A stretch of 64,000 nucleotides of DNA from Micropruina glycogenica (GCF_900289045.1 NZ_LT985188.1:682001-746000), one strand, 5' to 3'. Shown: positions 54,542 to 64,000, counted from the stretch's first letter. Notes: a model not told the origin generated them from the sequence alone. A program made the numbers and translations.

Positions 54542-56853
54542 GGGTGATTCACGCCCAGGCCGAGCCGGGCACCCCCACCGGACGCACCCTGACCGCACAG
54601 CTGCGGCTGCTGCGGCCCAACACGTCCGATCTGGTCGACGCGGGTTTTCTGTTCGCGCTGTGCGCCCTGGCTCTGGCGGGTTTCGTCACCGGGTTCGACG
54701 ACCTGACGTTCGCGGTGGTCGCCGTCGTCGGACTGCTGGTCGGAATGTTGACCGGGCACGCGTCGAACGTGTTCCGCTGGCCGTGGGCGGCGGCGTTGGG
54801 CATCGCCGGGGTGGCCTACTTTCTGCTCGGCGGGCCCCTCGCGGTGGGTCGGCTCACCCTGCGGGGGTTTCTGCCCACCGGTGCCTCGCTGACCTCGCTG
54901 GGCACCTCGCTGGTAACGGGCTGGATGGAGTTTCTGACCACGCTGGCACCCGTCGACGGCGACGGCGAGTTTCTGGCGCTGCCGCTGGTGCTGGCCCTGC
55001 TGGCCGGCGCCGGTGGGTTGTGCGTGGCCCGGCGCACGCGGGCGGCCTGGCCGGCGCTGGTGATTCCGGTGGTGCTGTTCGTGCTGGTGATCGCGCTGGG
55101 CACGCTGGACGCACCGCTGCTCGTCGCCCAGGGCCTCGGCCTGGCGGGGCTCACGATCGGCTGGCTCGCCGTCCGCTTTCCGCGCCGGCGTACGGTGCTG
55201 GGCTCGGGTCGTCCGGGCCGGGTGCAGGTGGCGCTGGGTGCCGGCATGGTGGCCGCGGCCCTGCTCGGCGGCGCGCTGCTGGCCCCGTTGCTGCCCGGCA
55301 CCGACACCAGCCGAACCGTGCTGCGCTCGCAACTGGAGCCGCCCATCGACGTGCGGCAGTACCCGACGCCGCTGGTCGGGTTTCGCACCTTTTCGGGCCA
55401 AGACCTGAAGCTCTACTGGGACAGACCGTTGCTGCAGGTGGACGGCGTCGCGCCCGGCAGCCTGCTGCGCTTCGCCGTGCTCGACCGGTGGTCGGGTGCG
55501 GCCTGGAGCGGGCTGGGTGAGGCGTCGGTCGAGGGCAGCGGTTTTCAGCGGCTCGGGGCGCGGGTGCCCAACCCGCCGCTCGCCGGCGTCGTCGACGCGC
55601 ACGTGCGGGTGCTGCCCGATTACGCCGGCAGCTCGTCCCTGAACGCCTGGGTGCCCAGCCTGGGCGAGGTGGCGTCCATCGGTTTCGAGGGCGAGGCCGC
55701 GCAGGAGCATCGCGACAACTACCGCTTCAACCTGACCACCGATCAGGGCTTCGTGCCCGACCGGCTGCGTGCCGGTGACGTGCTGGGCGTGGCGTCGGCT
55801 CCGCTGCCGCAGTACGCCACCATCACCGACGCACCCGGGCCCGGCGACGGCGACCGGCAGGACGACGCCACCTCGGCCTTTCTGGCCTCGACCACGCAGC
55901 GGCTGGCCTCGGGCGACGCCGACCAGTGGGCCCAGCTGGCGTTCGTGGCGCAGGCGCTGAAGCAGGGGGCCTGGAGCGACGGCACCCGGGCCGGCGAGGA
56001 ACAATATCTGCCCGGGCACGGCCAATACCGGCTGAACCAGTTCGTCACCGGCCAGCAGTTCGTGGGCAGCGACGAACAGTACGCCGCCGTGTTCGCGTTG
56101 ATCGCCAGCCGGCTCGGTTACCCGAGCCGGGTGGTGTTCGGTGCCGAGGTGCCAGCCGGCGGCGAGGTGCGCGGCAAGAACGTGCAGGCCTGGGTGGAGC
56201 TGTCGGTGCAGGGCCACGGCTGGGTGACGGTGCCGACCTCGGTGTTCACCCCCGACCGCAGCAAGCAGCCCGACCCGAACCAGCGGCAGAACAACGAGCA
56301 GGAGTCGATTCAAAACGTTCCGCCGCCCAACCCGGTGCCGCCTCCGGGCACCTATCAAGAGATGCAAGACACCGACCCGGCCTCGGCGCGGGCCGAGCTG
56401 CCGGCGTCCGATCTGTTCTGGCGCTGGTTCTGGGCGATCGCGCGCTGGGTCGGCCCGCCGCTGCTGGTGCTGGGGTTGATCGTCGGCACCATTCTCGGGC
56501 TGAAGGCGTTGCGGGCGCGGCGTCGCCGCACGATTGGGGCGCCGTCCAGCCGCATCGCCGGCGGCTGGCACGAGGTGTTGGACACGGCCCGCGACCTCGG
56601 ACGTCCGCTGCCCCCGGGGGCCACCCGGCTCGAGCAGGGTGCGCTGCTGGGCCGCGACGACGTGCAGGGCCTCGCGCTGCAGGCGAACGCCGCCGTCTTC
56701 GGTGCCGGTGAGATCGACGAGCAGCGGGTCAGCGATTACTGGGCCGGGGTGGGTGAGGCGCGCAAGGCGATGCTGAGCGACCTGCCGTGGTGGAGGCGTC
56801 CGTTGGCCCGGTTGAATCTGGCCTCTCTCGTGGTGCGTCGTCCGCGCGATTGA
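54538..56853 (+). CDS. membrane protein with degenerate transglutaminase-like domain
   Basis: A 771-residue TgpA-like protein. About six membrane segments cover residues 30-260, then an extracytoplasmic region with a transglutaminase-like core near 500-580, another membrane segment (about 635-660, PPLLVLGLIVGTILGL) and a cytoplasmic tail. In the core, where active members have G-x-C, here is GSDEQYAAVFALIA (Asp512). The histidine position reads VQAWVEL (Gln550), and the Asp-Pro-Thr position reads VPTSVF. It therefore looks like a pseudoenzyme. It completes the MoxR-DUF58 module. Confidence 0.88.
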   Translation: MRVIHAQAEPGTPTGRTLTAQLRLLRPNTSDLVDAGFLFALCALALAGFVTGFDDLTFAVVAVVGLLVGMLTGHASNVFRWPWAAALGIAGVAYFLLGGPLAVGRLTLRGFLPTGASLTSLGTSLVTGWMEFLTTLAPVDGDGEFLALPLVLALLAGAGGLCVARRTRAAWPALVIPVVLFVLVIALGTLDAPLLVAQGLGLAGLTIGWLAVRFPRRRTVLGSGRPGRVQVALGAGMVAAALLGGALLAPLLPGTDTSRTVLRSQLEPPIDVRQYPTPLVGFRTFSGQDLKLYWDRPLLQVDGVAPGSLLRFAVLDRWSGAAWSGLGEASVEGSGFQRLGARVPNPPLAGVVDAHVRVLPDYAGSSSLNAWVPSLGEVASIGFEGEAAQEHRDNYRFNLTTDQGFVPDRLRAGDVLGVASAPLPQYATITDAPGPGDGDRQDDATSAFLASTTQRLASGDADQWAQLAFVAQALKQGAWSDGTRAGEEQYLPGHGQYRLNQFVTGQQFVGSDEQYAAVFALIASRLGYPSRVVFGAEVPAGGEVRGKNVQAWVELSVQGHGWVTVPTSVFTPDRSKQPDPNQRQNNEQESIQNVPPPNPVPPPGTYQEMQDTDPASARAELPASDLFWRWFWAIARWVGPPLLVLGLIVGTILGLKALRARRRRTIGAPSSRIAGGWHEVLDTARDLGRPLPPGATRLEQGALLGRDDVQGLALQANAAVFGAGEIDEQRVSDYWAGVGEARKAMLSDLPWWRRPLARLNLASLVVRRPRD

Positions 56854-56899
56854 GGGTGGCTTCCTACGATTCTTGCACGCGATCCGATGGAGGCTTTCG

Positions 56900-57685
56900 A
56901 TGCGCGAACGATGGGCCGTTGCCCTTGCCGTACTGCTGCTGTTCGCCGGCTGTGCGTCAAGTGGTTCGCCGGGGGCGTCACCCACGCCCTCGCCCAGCGC
57001 TCCCGCACTCGCGGGCACCTCGTGGGTGGTCACCCACATCAAGGGCAGCCCCACCATCGCGGCCAAGCAGCCCACCATGACGTTCGCCGACGGTCGGGTC
57101 GGTGGCAACGCGAGTTGCAACCAATACGGGGCCGAGTTCAAGCAATCGGGCAGCACGCTCACCATCGGCCTTGCCGCACAAACTCAGATGGCCTGCGCTG
57201 ACGATGCGGTGATGAAGCAAGAGGGGGCGTTCAACACGGCGCTCGGTGAGGTCAAGGCCGTGCGTGGCAATGGTGACGGGGTCGAGTTGGTGACCGCTAC
57301 GGGCGCAGTGGCGCTCACCCTGGCCAAGGCGCCGGACACACCCGACAAGCCGCTGGTCGGCACCGCCTGGACGCTGTCGGGCATCGTCAGCGGTGACACC
57401 GCGGTGTCGCCGGTGGCCGGCACCAGCGTGACGATGACCTTCACCGAAACGGCGGTGAGCGGCAAGGCCTGCAACACCTTCCGCGGCCCGGTCACCGTCA
57501 AGGACGCCACGATCGAGGTGGGTCCGCTCGCCTCTACGAAGATGGCGTGCACGAACGAGGCCGAGGGCAAGCAAGAGACCTCCGTGCTGGCCATTCTCGA
57601 CGCCGCGACCGGCTATTCGATCGAGGGCGACACCCTCACCCTGACCGCGCCCGACTCCAAGGTTCTCACCTTCACCGCTGCGTGA
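56900..57685 (+). CDS. lipoprotein with two META (HslJ-like) domains
   Basis: A 261-residue lipoprotein from ATG 56900 with GGAGG upstream. The lipobox is LLFAGC (near residue 18), followed by a Ser/Pro linker. Two META-type domains follow: LAGTSWVVTHIKG with GNASCNQYGAEF, and LVGTAWTLSGIVSG with GKACNTFRGPV. META domains occur in HslJ and other stress- or protease-related surface proteins. It has its own promoter-like TACGAT and is probably independent of the preceding operon. Confidence 0.85.
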   Translation: MRERWAVALAVLLLFAGCASSGSPGASPTPSPSAPALAGTSWVVTHIKGSPTIAAKQPTMTFADGRVGGNASCNQYGAEFKQSGSTLTIGLAAQTQMACADDAVMKQEGAFNTALGEVKAVRGNGDGVELVTATGAVALTLAKAPDTPDKPLVGTAWTLSGIVSGDTAVSPVAGTSVTMTFTETAVSGKACNTFRGPVTVKDATIEVGPLASTKMACTNEAEGKQETSVLAILDAATGYSIEGDTLTLTAPDSKVLTFTAA

Positions 57686-57930
57686 ATCTCGCCCTTGGGT
57701 CATCCCGGCGGACGCCGGATCTCCAGTCTGGGGCAGCGTTCGCGTCGAGTCGGTAGCCGCGGAGCGGTGCCGCCCCTGTGCCGCCCTTCCGAGACTGCTC
57801 GGCTAGCGCCTCGCTGTGCGCACACGCCCGACCACGCCCTGACCGGGCCGCCCTCGCTCCGCTTCATGCTTGCGCTGGCGTCGTTCACCGTCATCCCGGC
57901 GAACGCCGGGATCTCATCATCAGCTCAATC
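57686..57930. repeat. composite intergenic repeat with terminal palindromes
   Basis: GTCATCCCGGCGGACGCCGG at 57699 and ACCGTCATCCCGGCGAACGC at 57888 flank about 160 bases. The same sequence recurs at 60200-60425 (CGCCCCTGTGCCGCCCTT and CACGCCCGACCACG...CTGAC are shared) and, more divergent, at 31540-31770. The minus strand encodes a conserved peptide beginning MKRSEGGPVRAWSGVCA (start 57894), matched by MKRSGGAPVRSWSGVCA at 60346. I doubt these are real genes. Confidence 0.7.
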
Positions 57931-57989
57931 GGCGGTCAGTTGCGTGCGTCGATCCTGGGCAGCGGACGGCCGTCGATGCGGTCCAGACT

Positions 57990-58059
57990 CACGTAGCTGC
58001 CTTTGTGACACGTAGCTGCCCGCCTGCAGGCAGTCACGTGTCACAAAGGCAGTTACGTG
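57990..58059. repeat. 70-bp long hairpin
   Basis: Arms 57990-58020 and 58029-58059 are 31 bases each with about three mismatches (core CTGCCTTTGTGACACGT in both), around an 8-base loop. It is part of the 486-base gap after the META gene. It is too long for an ordinary terminator and lacks a T run. It could be a mobile palindrome or structured RNA. Confidence 0.7.
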
Positions 58060-58159
58060 GTGGTATCGGCCCGGTCGATGCCTTGAGACCTGGCCCGACC
58101 GGTCGAGCTCGTCGAGGCCACCGGGGAATCCTCCCCGTGACTACCACCGCCGGCCGCGC

Positions 58160-58165
58160 AAGACT
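58160..58165 (+). promoter_or_regulatory. possible -10 box of a leaderless zinc-ribbon gene
   Basis: AAGACT is followed by six bases and ATG 58172; no ribosome binding site. Weaker than the other leaderless promoters because the first base of TANNNT is A. Confidence 0.3.
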
Positions 58166-58171
58166 GGGTGT

Positions 58172-58393
58172 ATGACCGCCCCGTCCTGTGCTGCCTGCGG
58201 CCTGCAGCAAAGCCTGGCGGCCCCTCGGTGTGCCCGCTGCGGTGCGCCGCTCAACGGCCCGGTTCCGCAGCTCTGGGTGCCTCCGACACCCCAGCCGCCG
58301 CCCAACCAGCCGTCCATGGGCGAGCCGCCCCAAGAGACCCTCTGGCAACGGGTGCGGCGACGGGTGATCGGGCCGCCCGAAAGTCCGCATTAG
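58172..58393 (+). CDS. small zinc-ribbon protein
   Basis: A 73-residue protein with two CxxC knuckles in the first 24 residues (CAACG and CARCG), a Pro-rich middle and a basic tail (LWQRVRRRVIG). The ribbon should bind one zinc. Function unknown; it may be a small adaptor. Confidence 0.65.
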   Translation: MTAPSCAACGLQQSLAAPRCARCGAPLNGPVPQLWVPPTPQPPPNQPSMGEPPQETLWQRVRRRVIGPPESPH

Positions 58394-58459
58394 GCAGATT
58401 TGCGGGTCGTGTTTGCCGCTGTTCTCGCCTGCGCGATGCCTAGATGGCAGGCTAGGAAC

Positions 58460-58900
58460 ATGACCGAGTACGACCCGACGATGCCCGACGAATCCGAGCA
58501 GCTCGACCAGTTGCAGGCCGACGAAACACTCATCGACCGTGGCGTCGCCGACGTGCTCGACGAGGGGTACGTGGCGCCCGAGAAGTGGTCGCCCGCGCAG
58601 AGTTTCGGCAACACCCGGGCCGAGATGCGGCACGGCGAGACGCTTGAGCAGCGCATCGCCCAAGAAGAGCCCGACGTCGCCCCCGAGCGGGTCAAGTGGC
58701 GTGACGACGGCGACGACAACCGTCAGGTGGGCAACCACCGGGCCGGACGCCTGGTCGACGCCGACGGCGGCTACGGCGACTTCGACCATGAGGCCGAGAG
58801 CATCGGCTATGAGGTGGGCATTTCGGGCGGCGCGGCCAGCGCCGAAGAGGCCGCGATGCACATCATCGACGACTATGAGGACGATGACGACGACGACTGA
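58460..58900 (+). CDS. DUF5709 family acidic protein
   Basis: A 146-residue, strongly acidic protein with the DUF5709 pattern: LIDRGVADVLDEGYVAPEKW, TRAEMRHGETLEQRIAQEEP and DAEGG-like DADGGYGDFD, with a poly-Asp end. The family is restricted to actinobacteria and uncharacterised. The start is ATG 58460. Its 3' end overlaps the peptidase gene in another frame. Confidence 0.82.
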   Translation: MTEYDPTMPDESEQLDQLQADETLIDRGVADVLDEGYVAPEKWSPAQSFGNTRAEMRHGETLEQRIAQEEPDVAPERVKWRDDGDDNRQVGNHRAGRLVDADGGYGDFDHEAESIGYEVGISGGAASAEEAAMHIIDDYEDDDDDD

Positions 58901-59885
58901 TCGGCTGGCCGGGGTGCTGTACCCGCCGATCGAACCGCATCGAACCGGGCACCTCGACGTCGGCGACGGCCAGTCGCTGTTCTGGCAGCAGTGCGGCAAC
59001 CCCGACGGCAAGCCGGTGGTGTTTCTGCACGGCGGCCCGGGTGGTGGCTGCGCGCCGGTGTACCGGCGGTTCTTCGACCCGTCCGTCTACCGCATCGTGC
59101 TGGTCGACCAGCGGGGTTGCGGACTCAGCGCGCCGCACGCCAGCCGACGCGGCGCCGACCTGTCGACCAACACCACCTGGCACCTGGTGGCCGACCTCGA
59201 ACGGCTGCGGGTCGACCGCGGCATCGAACGGTGGCAGGTGTTCGGCGGTTCGTGGGGCAGCACGCTCGCCCTGGCCTACGCGCAGCGGCACCCCGAGGCG
59301 GTCACCGAGCTGGTGCTGCGCGGCATCTTCACCCTGCGCCGCAGCGAACTCGACTGGTACTACAACGGCGGCGCGGGCAACCTGGCGCCGCAGTACTGGC
59401 ACCGGTTCGAGGCACCGCTGCGGGCCCGCTTCGGCGACCTGCCGGCGGGCTTCGACCGCATCGCCGCCTACCACGAGCTGCTGTTCGACCCCGACCCGGC
59501 GGTGCACGGGCCGGCCGGTGTGGCCTGGGCGACCTGGGAGGCCGCCACGTCCACGCTGGAGTTCGATCAGGCGATGGTGGACGAGTTCAGCGACCCGGCC
59601 TTCGCGCTGGCGTTCGCCCGCATTGAGAACCACTACTTCGTGAACGCCGGCTGGTTGCGTGAGGGTCAGCTGATCGCCGAGGTCGACCGCATTCGGCACA
59701 TTCCGGCGGTGATCGTGCAGGGCCGCTACGATCTGCCGTGCCCGGCCGTCACCGCGTGGGATTTGCATCAGGCCTGGCCGGAAGCGGATTTGCGGCTGGT
59801 ACTGGCCGGCCATTCCGTCACCGAGCCGGCCATCGCCGCCGAGTTGGTGGCCGCCATCGACCGGTTCGCCCGAAGGGGTGGTTGA
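58884..59885 (+). CDS. pip: proline iminopeptidase (alpha/beta hydrolase)
   Basis: A 333-residue S33-family peptidase that releases N-terminal proline from peptides. The oxyanion site is FLHGGPGGGC, the nucleophile Ser lies in GGSWGSTLAL, the acid Asp in QGRYDLPCP and the His in LAGHSVTE. QRGCGLSAP is the family block. It starts at ATG 58884 (ATG 58875 possible) inside the DUF5709 end, so the two are translationally coupled. Confidence 0.9.
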   Translation: MTTTTDRLAGVLYPPIEPHRTGHLDVGDGQSLFWQQCGNPDGKPVVFLHGGPGGGCAPVYRRFFDPSVYRIVLVDQRGCGLSAPHASRRGADLSTNTTWHLVADLERLRVDRGIERWQVFGGSWGSTLALAYAQRHPEAVTELVLRGIFTLRRSELDWYYNGGAGNLAPQYWHRFEAPLRARFGDLPAGFDRIAAYHELLFDPDPAVHGPAGVAWATWEAATSTLEFDQAMVDEFSDPAFALAFARIENHYFVNAGWLREGQLIAEVDRIRHIPAVIVQGRYDLPCPAVTAWDLHQAWPEADLRLVLAGHSVTEPAIAAELVAAIDRFARRGG

Positions 59886-59957
59886 GTCTTCTCGATGCTG
59901 TCGGTTTCGGCGGGGGCGGGCTAGCGTGGCCGACAACGCCCAACGAAGGGAACTGCG

Positions 59958-60155
59958 ATGACCAATGATCCACAGGCCGGCGGCGACATCTCGTCCGGCT
60001 TCGGCGAGTCGAAGGTGAGCGGCCCGGTGTCAGACGAGAAGGCCCAGCAGATGCTGCACGACGGCCCTCCTGGGGGCGATTCGGGCGAGGCCGACAGCGA
60101 CTACTCCGAGACCGACCGCGCCACCAACGAGCAGGACCTGACCCAGGAGCAGTAA
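59958..60155 (+). CDS. small acidic hypothetical protein
   Basis: A 65-residue hydrophilic protein (acidic, Gly/Ser/Asp-rich; likely disordered) with GAAGGGA upstream of ATG 59958 and a TAGCGT -10-like box near 59921. No domain is recognised. The good ribosome binding site and codon pattern support a real gene. Confidence 0.6.
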   Translation: MTNDPQAGGDISSGFGESKVSGPVSDEKAQQMLHDGPPGGDSGEADSDYSETDRATNEQDLTQEQ

Positions 60156-60630
60156 GGCCGCGCCATCCCGACTCTGGTGCCGGTAGCGGCGGCGCCCTGT
60201 TCGACGGTCGGGAGCTTCGGTCGGTGCGCCTGGTGCCGCGCAGCGGCGACGCCCCTGTGCCGCCCTTGCTGGACTGTTCGGCCAGCGACTCGCAGTGCGC
60301 AAACGCCCGACCACGACCTGACGGGGGCGCCGCCGCTCCGCTTCAACCGTGCGATTCGATGGCGTGCGCGGTCTCGACAAGCTCGACCAACGGCTCACCG
60401 TCATCCCGGCGGACGCCGGGATCTCCGCGCACCGCTGAGCTGCCGCACCGGACGGATCGCTGATCAACGAACCCGCGCGCTGGTGGAGTTTGTCGAAACC
60501 CCCAAGCCGGACGAGGTCTCGACACGCTCGACTGATGAGAATCAGCGATTCCTTGGACGATCGGCACGGGCGATAGCCTGAACGACGGCCCTCATCGGGC
60601 CGTTCACCCACCCGAGCGAGGTGCCCTGCC
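60156..60630. repeat. 475-base intergenic region of dispersed repeats and a promoter
   Basis: A copy of the composite repeat (60200-60425, closing palindrome 60400-60425) is followed by GTCTCGACAAGCTCGACCAA (60370) and GTTTGTCGAAACC/GGTCTCGACACGCTCGAC copies (60488-60532). Downstream, TTGGAC (60553) and TAGCCT (60574-60579) form a probable promoter for the MFS gene at 60631. Confidence 0.7.
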
Positions 60631-61836
60631 GTGACCGACGCATCGTTGCAACGGCAGCGGGTCGCCGTTTCGGTGCTGTTCATACTCGCGGGCACGGTGA
60701 TGGGCGGTTGGCAGGGCCGCATTCCGTCCGTGCGGGCTCAACTCGGCGTCGGTGACGGCGCGTGGGGTCTCATCGTGCTGGGCATGCCGGTGGGCACGCT
60801 GCTGGCGCTGCTGGTGCTACAGGGTGTGATCACGCGCACCGGTGCCCGGCTGCCGGCCCGCTGGGGCGCGGCGGCCCTGCTGATGATCGCCCCGCTGGCC
60901 GCCGCGTCACCCAGCACCCTGGTGATGGTGGCCACCCTGTTGGTGATGGGCGTGGCGGTGGGGCTGCTGTTCGGGCCGATGAACGCCCTTGCGGTCGAGG
61001 TCGAGCGTGGCTACGGCCGCAGCCTTCTGTCGTCGTTTCACGCCTGGTTCAGCGGCGGTCAGTTCGCCGGCGGTTTGCTCGGGGTGCTGGCCGGCCTGGT
61101 GAACCTGGCCCCCGCCCTGCAGTTGGCGGCGTCGTGTCTGCTGCTCGCTGCGCTCTTCGTCGCCACCGCGCGCAGCCTGCCCGACACGCACCGCGTGGCT
61201 GCCTCCACACCCGTCGACGAAGCACCGGCCGCGCCCGAGCCGTCCGGGGCCTCGTGGACGCCGCAACTGCTGATTCTCGCTGCCATGTGCCTGTTGACGT
61301 CGATCAACGAGGGCGCCGCCGCCCAGTGGAGCGCCCAATACACCGTGGTGCTCGGCGGGAGCATCGCGCTCGGCTCGCTCACCCTGGTGTGCTACTCGCT
61401 GGCCATCGCCGCCGCGCGGCTGGTCGGCGACCGCATCGTCGGACGGCTCGGACGGCGCCGGTTTCTGCAACTGTCGGCCGGCGTGGCCGCCATCGGCCTC
61501 GGCACCGGCCTGCTGGTGGGTACGGTGCCGGCGGCACTGATCGGCTTCGCCTGCCTCGGCCTGGGCAGCGGCTGCATCGTGCCCACCGTGATGACCCTGG
61601 CCGGCAATCAACCCGACCTCGCGACGGCCAGGGCGGTGGCCCTGATCAACCTGGGGGAGTGGCCGGCCTTTCTGCTCGGCCCGCCGCTGATCGGCGGCCT
61701 GGCCGAACTGCTGGGGCTGCGGGCCGCGTTGAGCGTGATCGTGGTGAGTGGCCTGGCAATCGTGGTGCTGGCCGCGTTCGTCGACGATCGCGGCCCCGCC
61801 GTTCAGTCGAGCAGCACCACCGCGTCGGCCGCGTGA
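60631..61836 (+). CDS. MFS transporter
   Basis: A 401-residue membrane protein with about twelve hydrophobic segments. The opening GTVMGGWQGRIPSVRAQLG and the inner LFGPMNALAVEVERGYGRSL with FHAWFSGGQFAGG resemble YbjJ-type MFS proteins, whose substrates are poorly known. The start is GTG 60631. The 3' end overlaps the convergent kinase gene by 34 bases. Confidence 0.88.
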   Translation: MTDASLQRQRVAVSVLFILAGTVMGGWQGRIPSVRAQLGVGDGAWGLIVLGMPVGTLLALLVLQGVITRTGARLPARWGAAALLMIAPLAAASPSTLVMVATLLVMGVAVGLLFGPMNALAVEVERGYGRSLLSSFHAWFSGGQFAGGLLGVLAGLVNLAPALQLAASCLLLAALFVATARSLPDTHRVAASTPVDEAPAAPEPSGASWTPQLLILAAMCLLTSINEGAAAQWSAQYTVVLGGSIALGSLTLVCYSLAIAAARLVGDRIVGRLGRRRFLQLSAGVAAIGLGTGLLVGTVPAALIGFACLGLGSGCIVPTVMTLAGNQPDLATARAVALINLGEWPAFLLGPPLIGGLAELLGLRAALSVIVVSGLAIVVLAAFVDDRGPAVQSSSTTASAA

Positions 61837-62432
61837 GCCGTGGCGGCCACCAGCCGGGCGTTCGGCTCGTCGACCTCACGTACCCAGAACTCGGCGTGTT
61901 CGCGGGTGTCGCCGTGGCCGAGCCGGCGCTGCACCAGCCGACGGCGCCGCTCGGCGTCATCGAGTTGCAGATACCACACCTCGTCGAGCACCCCCTGCAC
62001 GGCACCCCAGCCGAACCGGTCGTACAGCAGGTAGTTGCCTTCGGTGACCACCAGCGGCACCGACGGCTCGACCAGCACTGCGCTGCCGATCGATTCCTCC
62101 AGGTCGCGGTCGAACCGCGGCGCGTACAGCGCGGACGATTGGCCGCGCAGCCTGGCCAGCAACGTCACGTAGCCGTCGACGTCGAAGGTGTCGGGTGCTC
62201 CCTTGCGGTCGCGGCGGCCCAGCCGCAGCAACTCGGTGTTGGCCAGGTGAAAGCCGTCCATGCCGACCACGACCATCGACTCGCCGAGCCGGGCCTGCAG
62301 GGCCGCCGACAGGGTGGACTTGCCCGCCCCGGGCGGCCCCACCAGACCGAGCAGGCGGCGTCGTCCGTCACGGGCGAGTTCAGCCGCCCGCTCGGTCGCC
62401 TCGGCGACGGACAGGGTCGGCCGCGTGCACAT
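61803..62432 (-). CDS. uridine kinase/PRK-like P-loop kinase
   Basis: A 209-residue nucleoside/nucleotide-kinase-like protein. Walker A is GLVGPPGAGKST, followed by MDGFHLAN (the PRK/uridine-kinase acidic motif), then VVTEGNYLLYD. Members such as YggC/FrcK phosphorylate small sugars or nucleosides; the substrate here is unclear. ATG 62432 gives the minimal conserved protein; ATG 62495 adds 21 residues. Confidence 0.82.
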   Translation of the reverse strand: MCTRPTLSVAEATERAAELARDGRRRLLGLVGPPGAGKSTLSAALQARLGESMVVVGMDGFHLANTELLRLGRRDRKGAPDTFDVDGYVTLLARLRGQSSALYAPRFDRDLEESIGSAVLVEPSVPLVVTEGNYLLYDRFGWGAVQGVLDEVWYLQLDDAERRRRLVQRRLGHGDTREHAEFWVREVDEPNARLVAATAHAADAVVLLD

Positions 62433-62664
62433 GCGCTCAGCATCGGGCAGCGGCGGGGCGGTGGCCAAGTCAGCGACCGAAACCGATGCCGGCATCTGTG
62501 TCTACCGCCAGGATCCGTATCTGATGCCGGGCTATTTCACGGCACCAGACCGCGGAGCCGGCACCGGGCAGCGATGCCGGCAACGGTTTTCGTCCCGCCG
62601 GGTCGGCACCGCGACCTGTCGGTGCCGCGGAGTAGCATGCGTGAGTCAACTTCAAGGAGGAGCA

Positions 62665-63663
<999 letters not shown>

Positions 63664-63664
63664 C

Positions 63665-64000
63665 ATGAGCGTCGAGGTCAACAACGAGTCCGGCGTGCCC
63701 GTCGACGAGCAGCGCCTGGTGGCCCTGGCCCTGTTCGCTCTGGACGCCCTGCGCATTCACCCCCAGGCCGAACTGTCGGTGCTGCTGGTCGACGAGCCCA
63801 CCATGGCCGCCTACCACGAGAAGTACATGGACGAGCCCGGCCCCACCGACGTGCTCAGCTTTCCGATGGACGAGCTGCGCCCGCCCCGCGACGGCGAAGA
63901 GCCACCCTTGGGCATGCTGGGCGACATCGTGCTGTGCCCGACGGTCACCGCGGCCCAGGCGGCCGAATCGAACCGCACCCCCGACGAGGAGGCCGACTAT
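63665..64000 (+). CDS. ybeY: endoribonuclease YbeY (partial)
   Basis: The first 112 codons of YbeY, running off the right edge. The N-terminus MSVEVNNESG and the block EKYMDEPGPTDVLSFPMDEL are diagnostic; LGDIVLCPTVTAAQA follows. The zinc-binding HGxLHLLGYDH motif lies beyond the window. It matures the 3' end of 16S rRNA and is coupled to the PhoH-family gene. Confidence 0.95.
   Translation, partial: MSVEVNNESGVPVDEQRLVALALFALDALRIHPQAELSVLLVDEPTMAAYHEKYMDEPGPTDVLSFPMDELRPPRDGEEPPLGMLGDIVLCPTVTAAQAAESNRTPDEEADY

Overview
The window comes from a high-G+C Gram-positive bacterium (Actinomycetota). Four things point there: actinobacterial families such as DUF3097, DUF5709 and an actinobacterial-type MTA phosphorylase; a CIRCE operator of the form CTGGCACTC-N9-GAGTGCCAG; frequent GTG starts with TANNNT -10 boxes only 6-7 bases upstream (leaderless mRNAs); and dispersed palindromes of the kind common in Propionibacteriales-like genomes. 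I cannot name the genus. The backbone is the conserved actinobacterial axis lepA - hemW - hrcA - dnaJ - rsmE - phoH - ybeY, all on the + strand, here stretched over about 62 kb by accessory blocks. || Layout. 1-2.3 kb (-): glutamate dehydrogenase followed by a PEP/pyruvate-binding protein that runs off the edge. 2.4-4.2 kb: lepA. 4.4-5.7 kb: two secreted proteins of lower G+C. 5.7-7.6 kb (-): two cytochrome b5-domain proteins flanking a rhomboid protease. 7.8-11 kb: sugar ABC transporter. 11.2-13.2 kb: mtnP-hemW. 13.3-16.3 kb: IclR regulator and a two-subunit GMC dehydrogenase. 16.5-18 kb (-): two NlpC/P60 hydrolases sharing 11-bp promoter repeats. 18.3-21.3 kb (-): leuS with a leader-peptide attenuator. 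21.5-23.1 kb: DUF3097 and an IMPase-like phosphatase. 23.1-25.9 kb: a DEAD/DEAH helicase pseudogene split by a PaaX-like regulator and a membrane protein. 26-28.3 kb (-): MBL hydrolase, APH-fold kinase, DUF1304. 28.4-33.2 kb: hrcA, dnaJ, rsmE, tgt. 33.3-38.6 kb: MFS, VOC gene with a nonsense codon, DUF4353/DUF4956 pair, patatin. 38.6-40.4 kb: an IS1182-like element. 40.6-56.9 kb: a large signalling and envelope locus. 56.9-62.4 kb: META lipoprotein, small genes, peptidase, MFS, small kinase. 62.7-64 kb: phoH and partial ybeY. || The most interesting locus is 41.3-56.9 kb, all + strand: PP2C phosphatase, FHA protein, membrane Ser/Thr kinase, second FHA-like protein, a 2040-residue membrane-anchored Ig/Fn3 protein, MoxR ATPase, DUF58 protein and a membrane transglutaminase-fold protein whose triad positions look substituted. 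It reads as a phosphorylation-controlled system acting on a long surface protein. Other strong signals are a Leu-codon leader peptide plus terminator before leuS, a CTAG-targeting IS with a matching 161-bp MITE, 11-bp direct repeats upstream of both NlpC/P60 genes, and a dispersed repeat that has become part of the DUF58 coding sequence. Dispersed repeats and palindromes fill most gaps over 300 bases.
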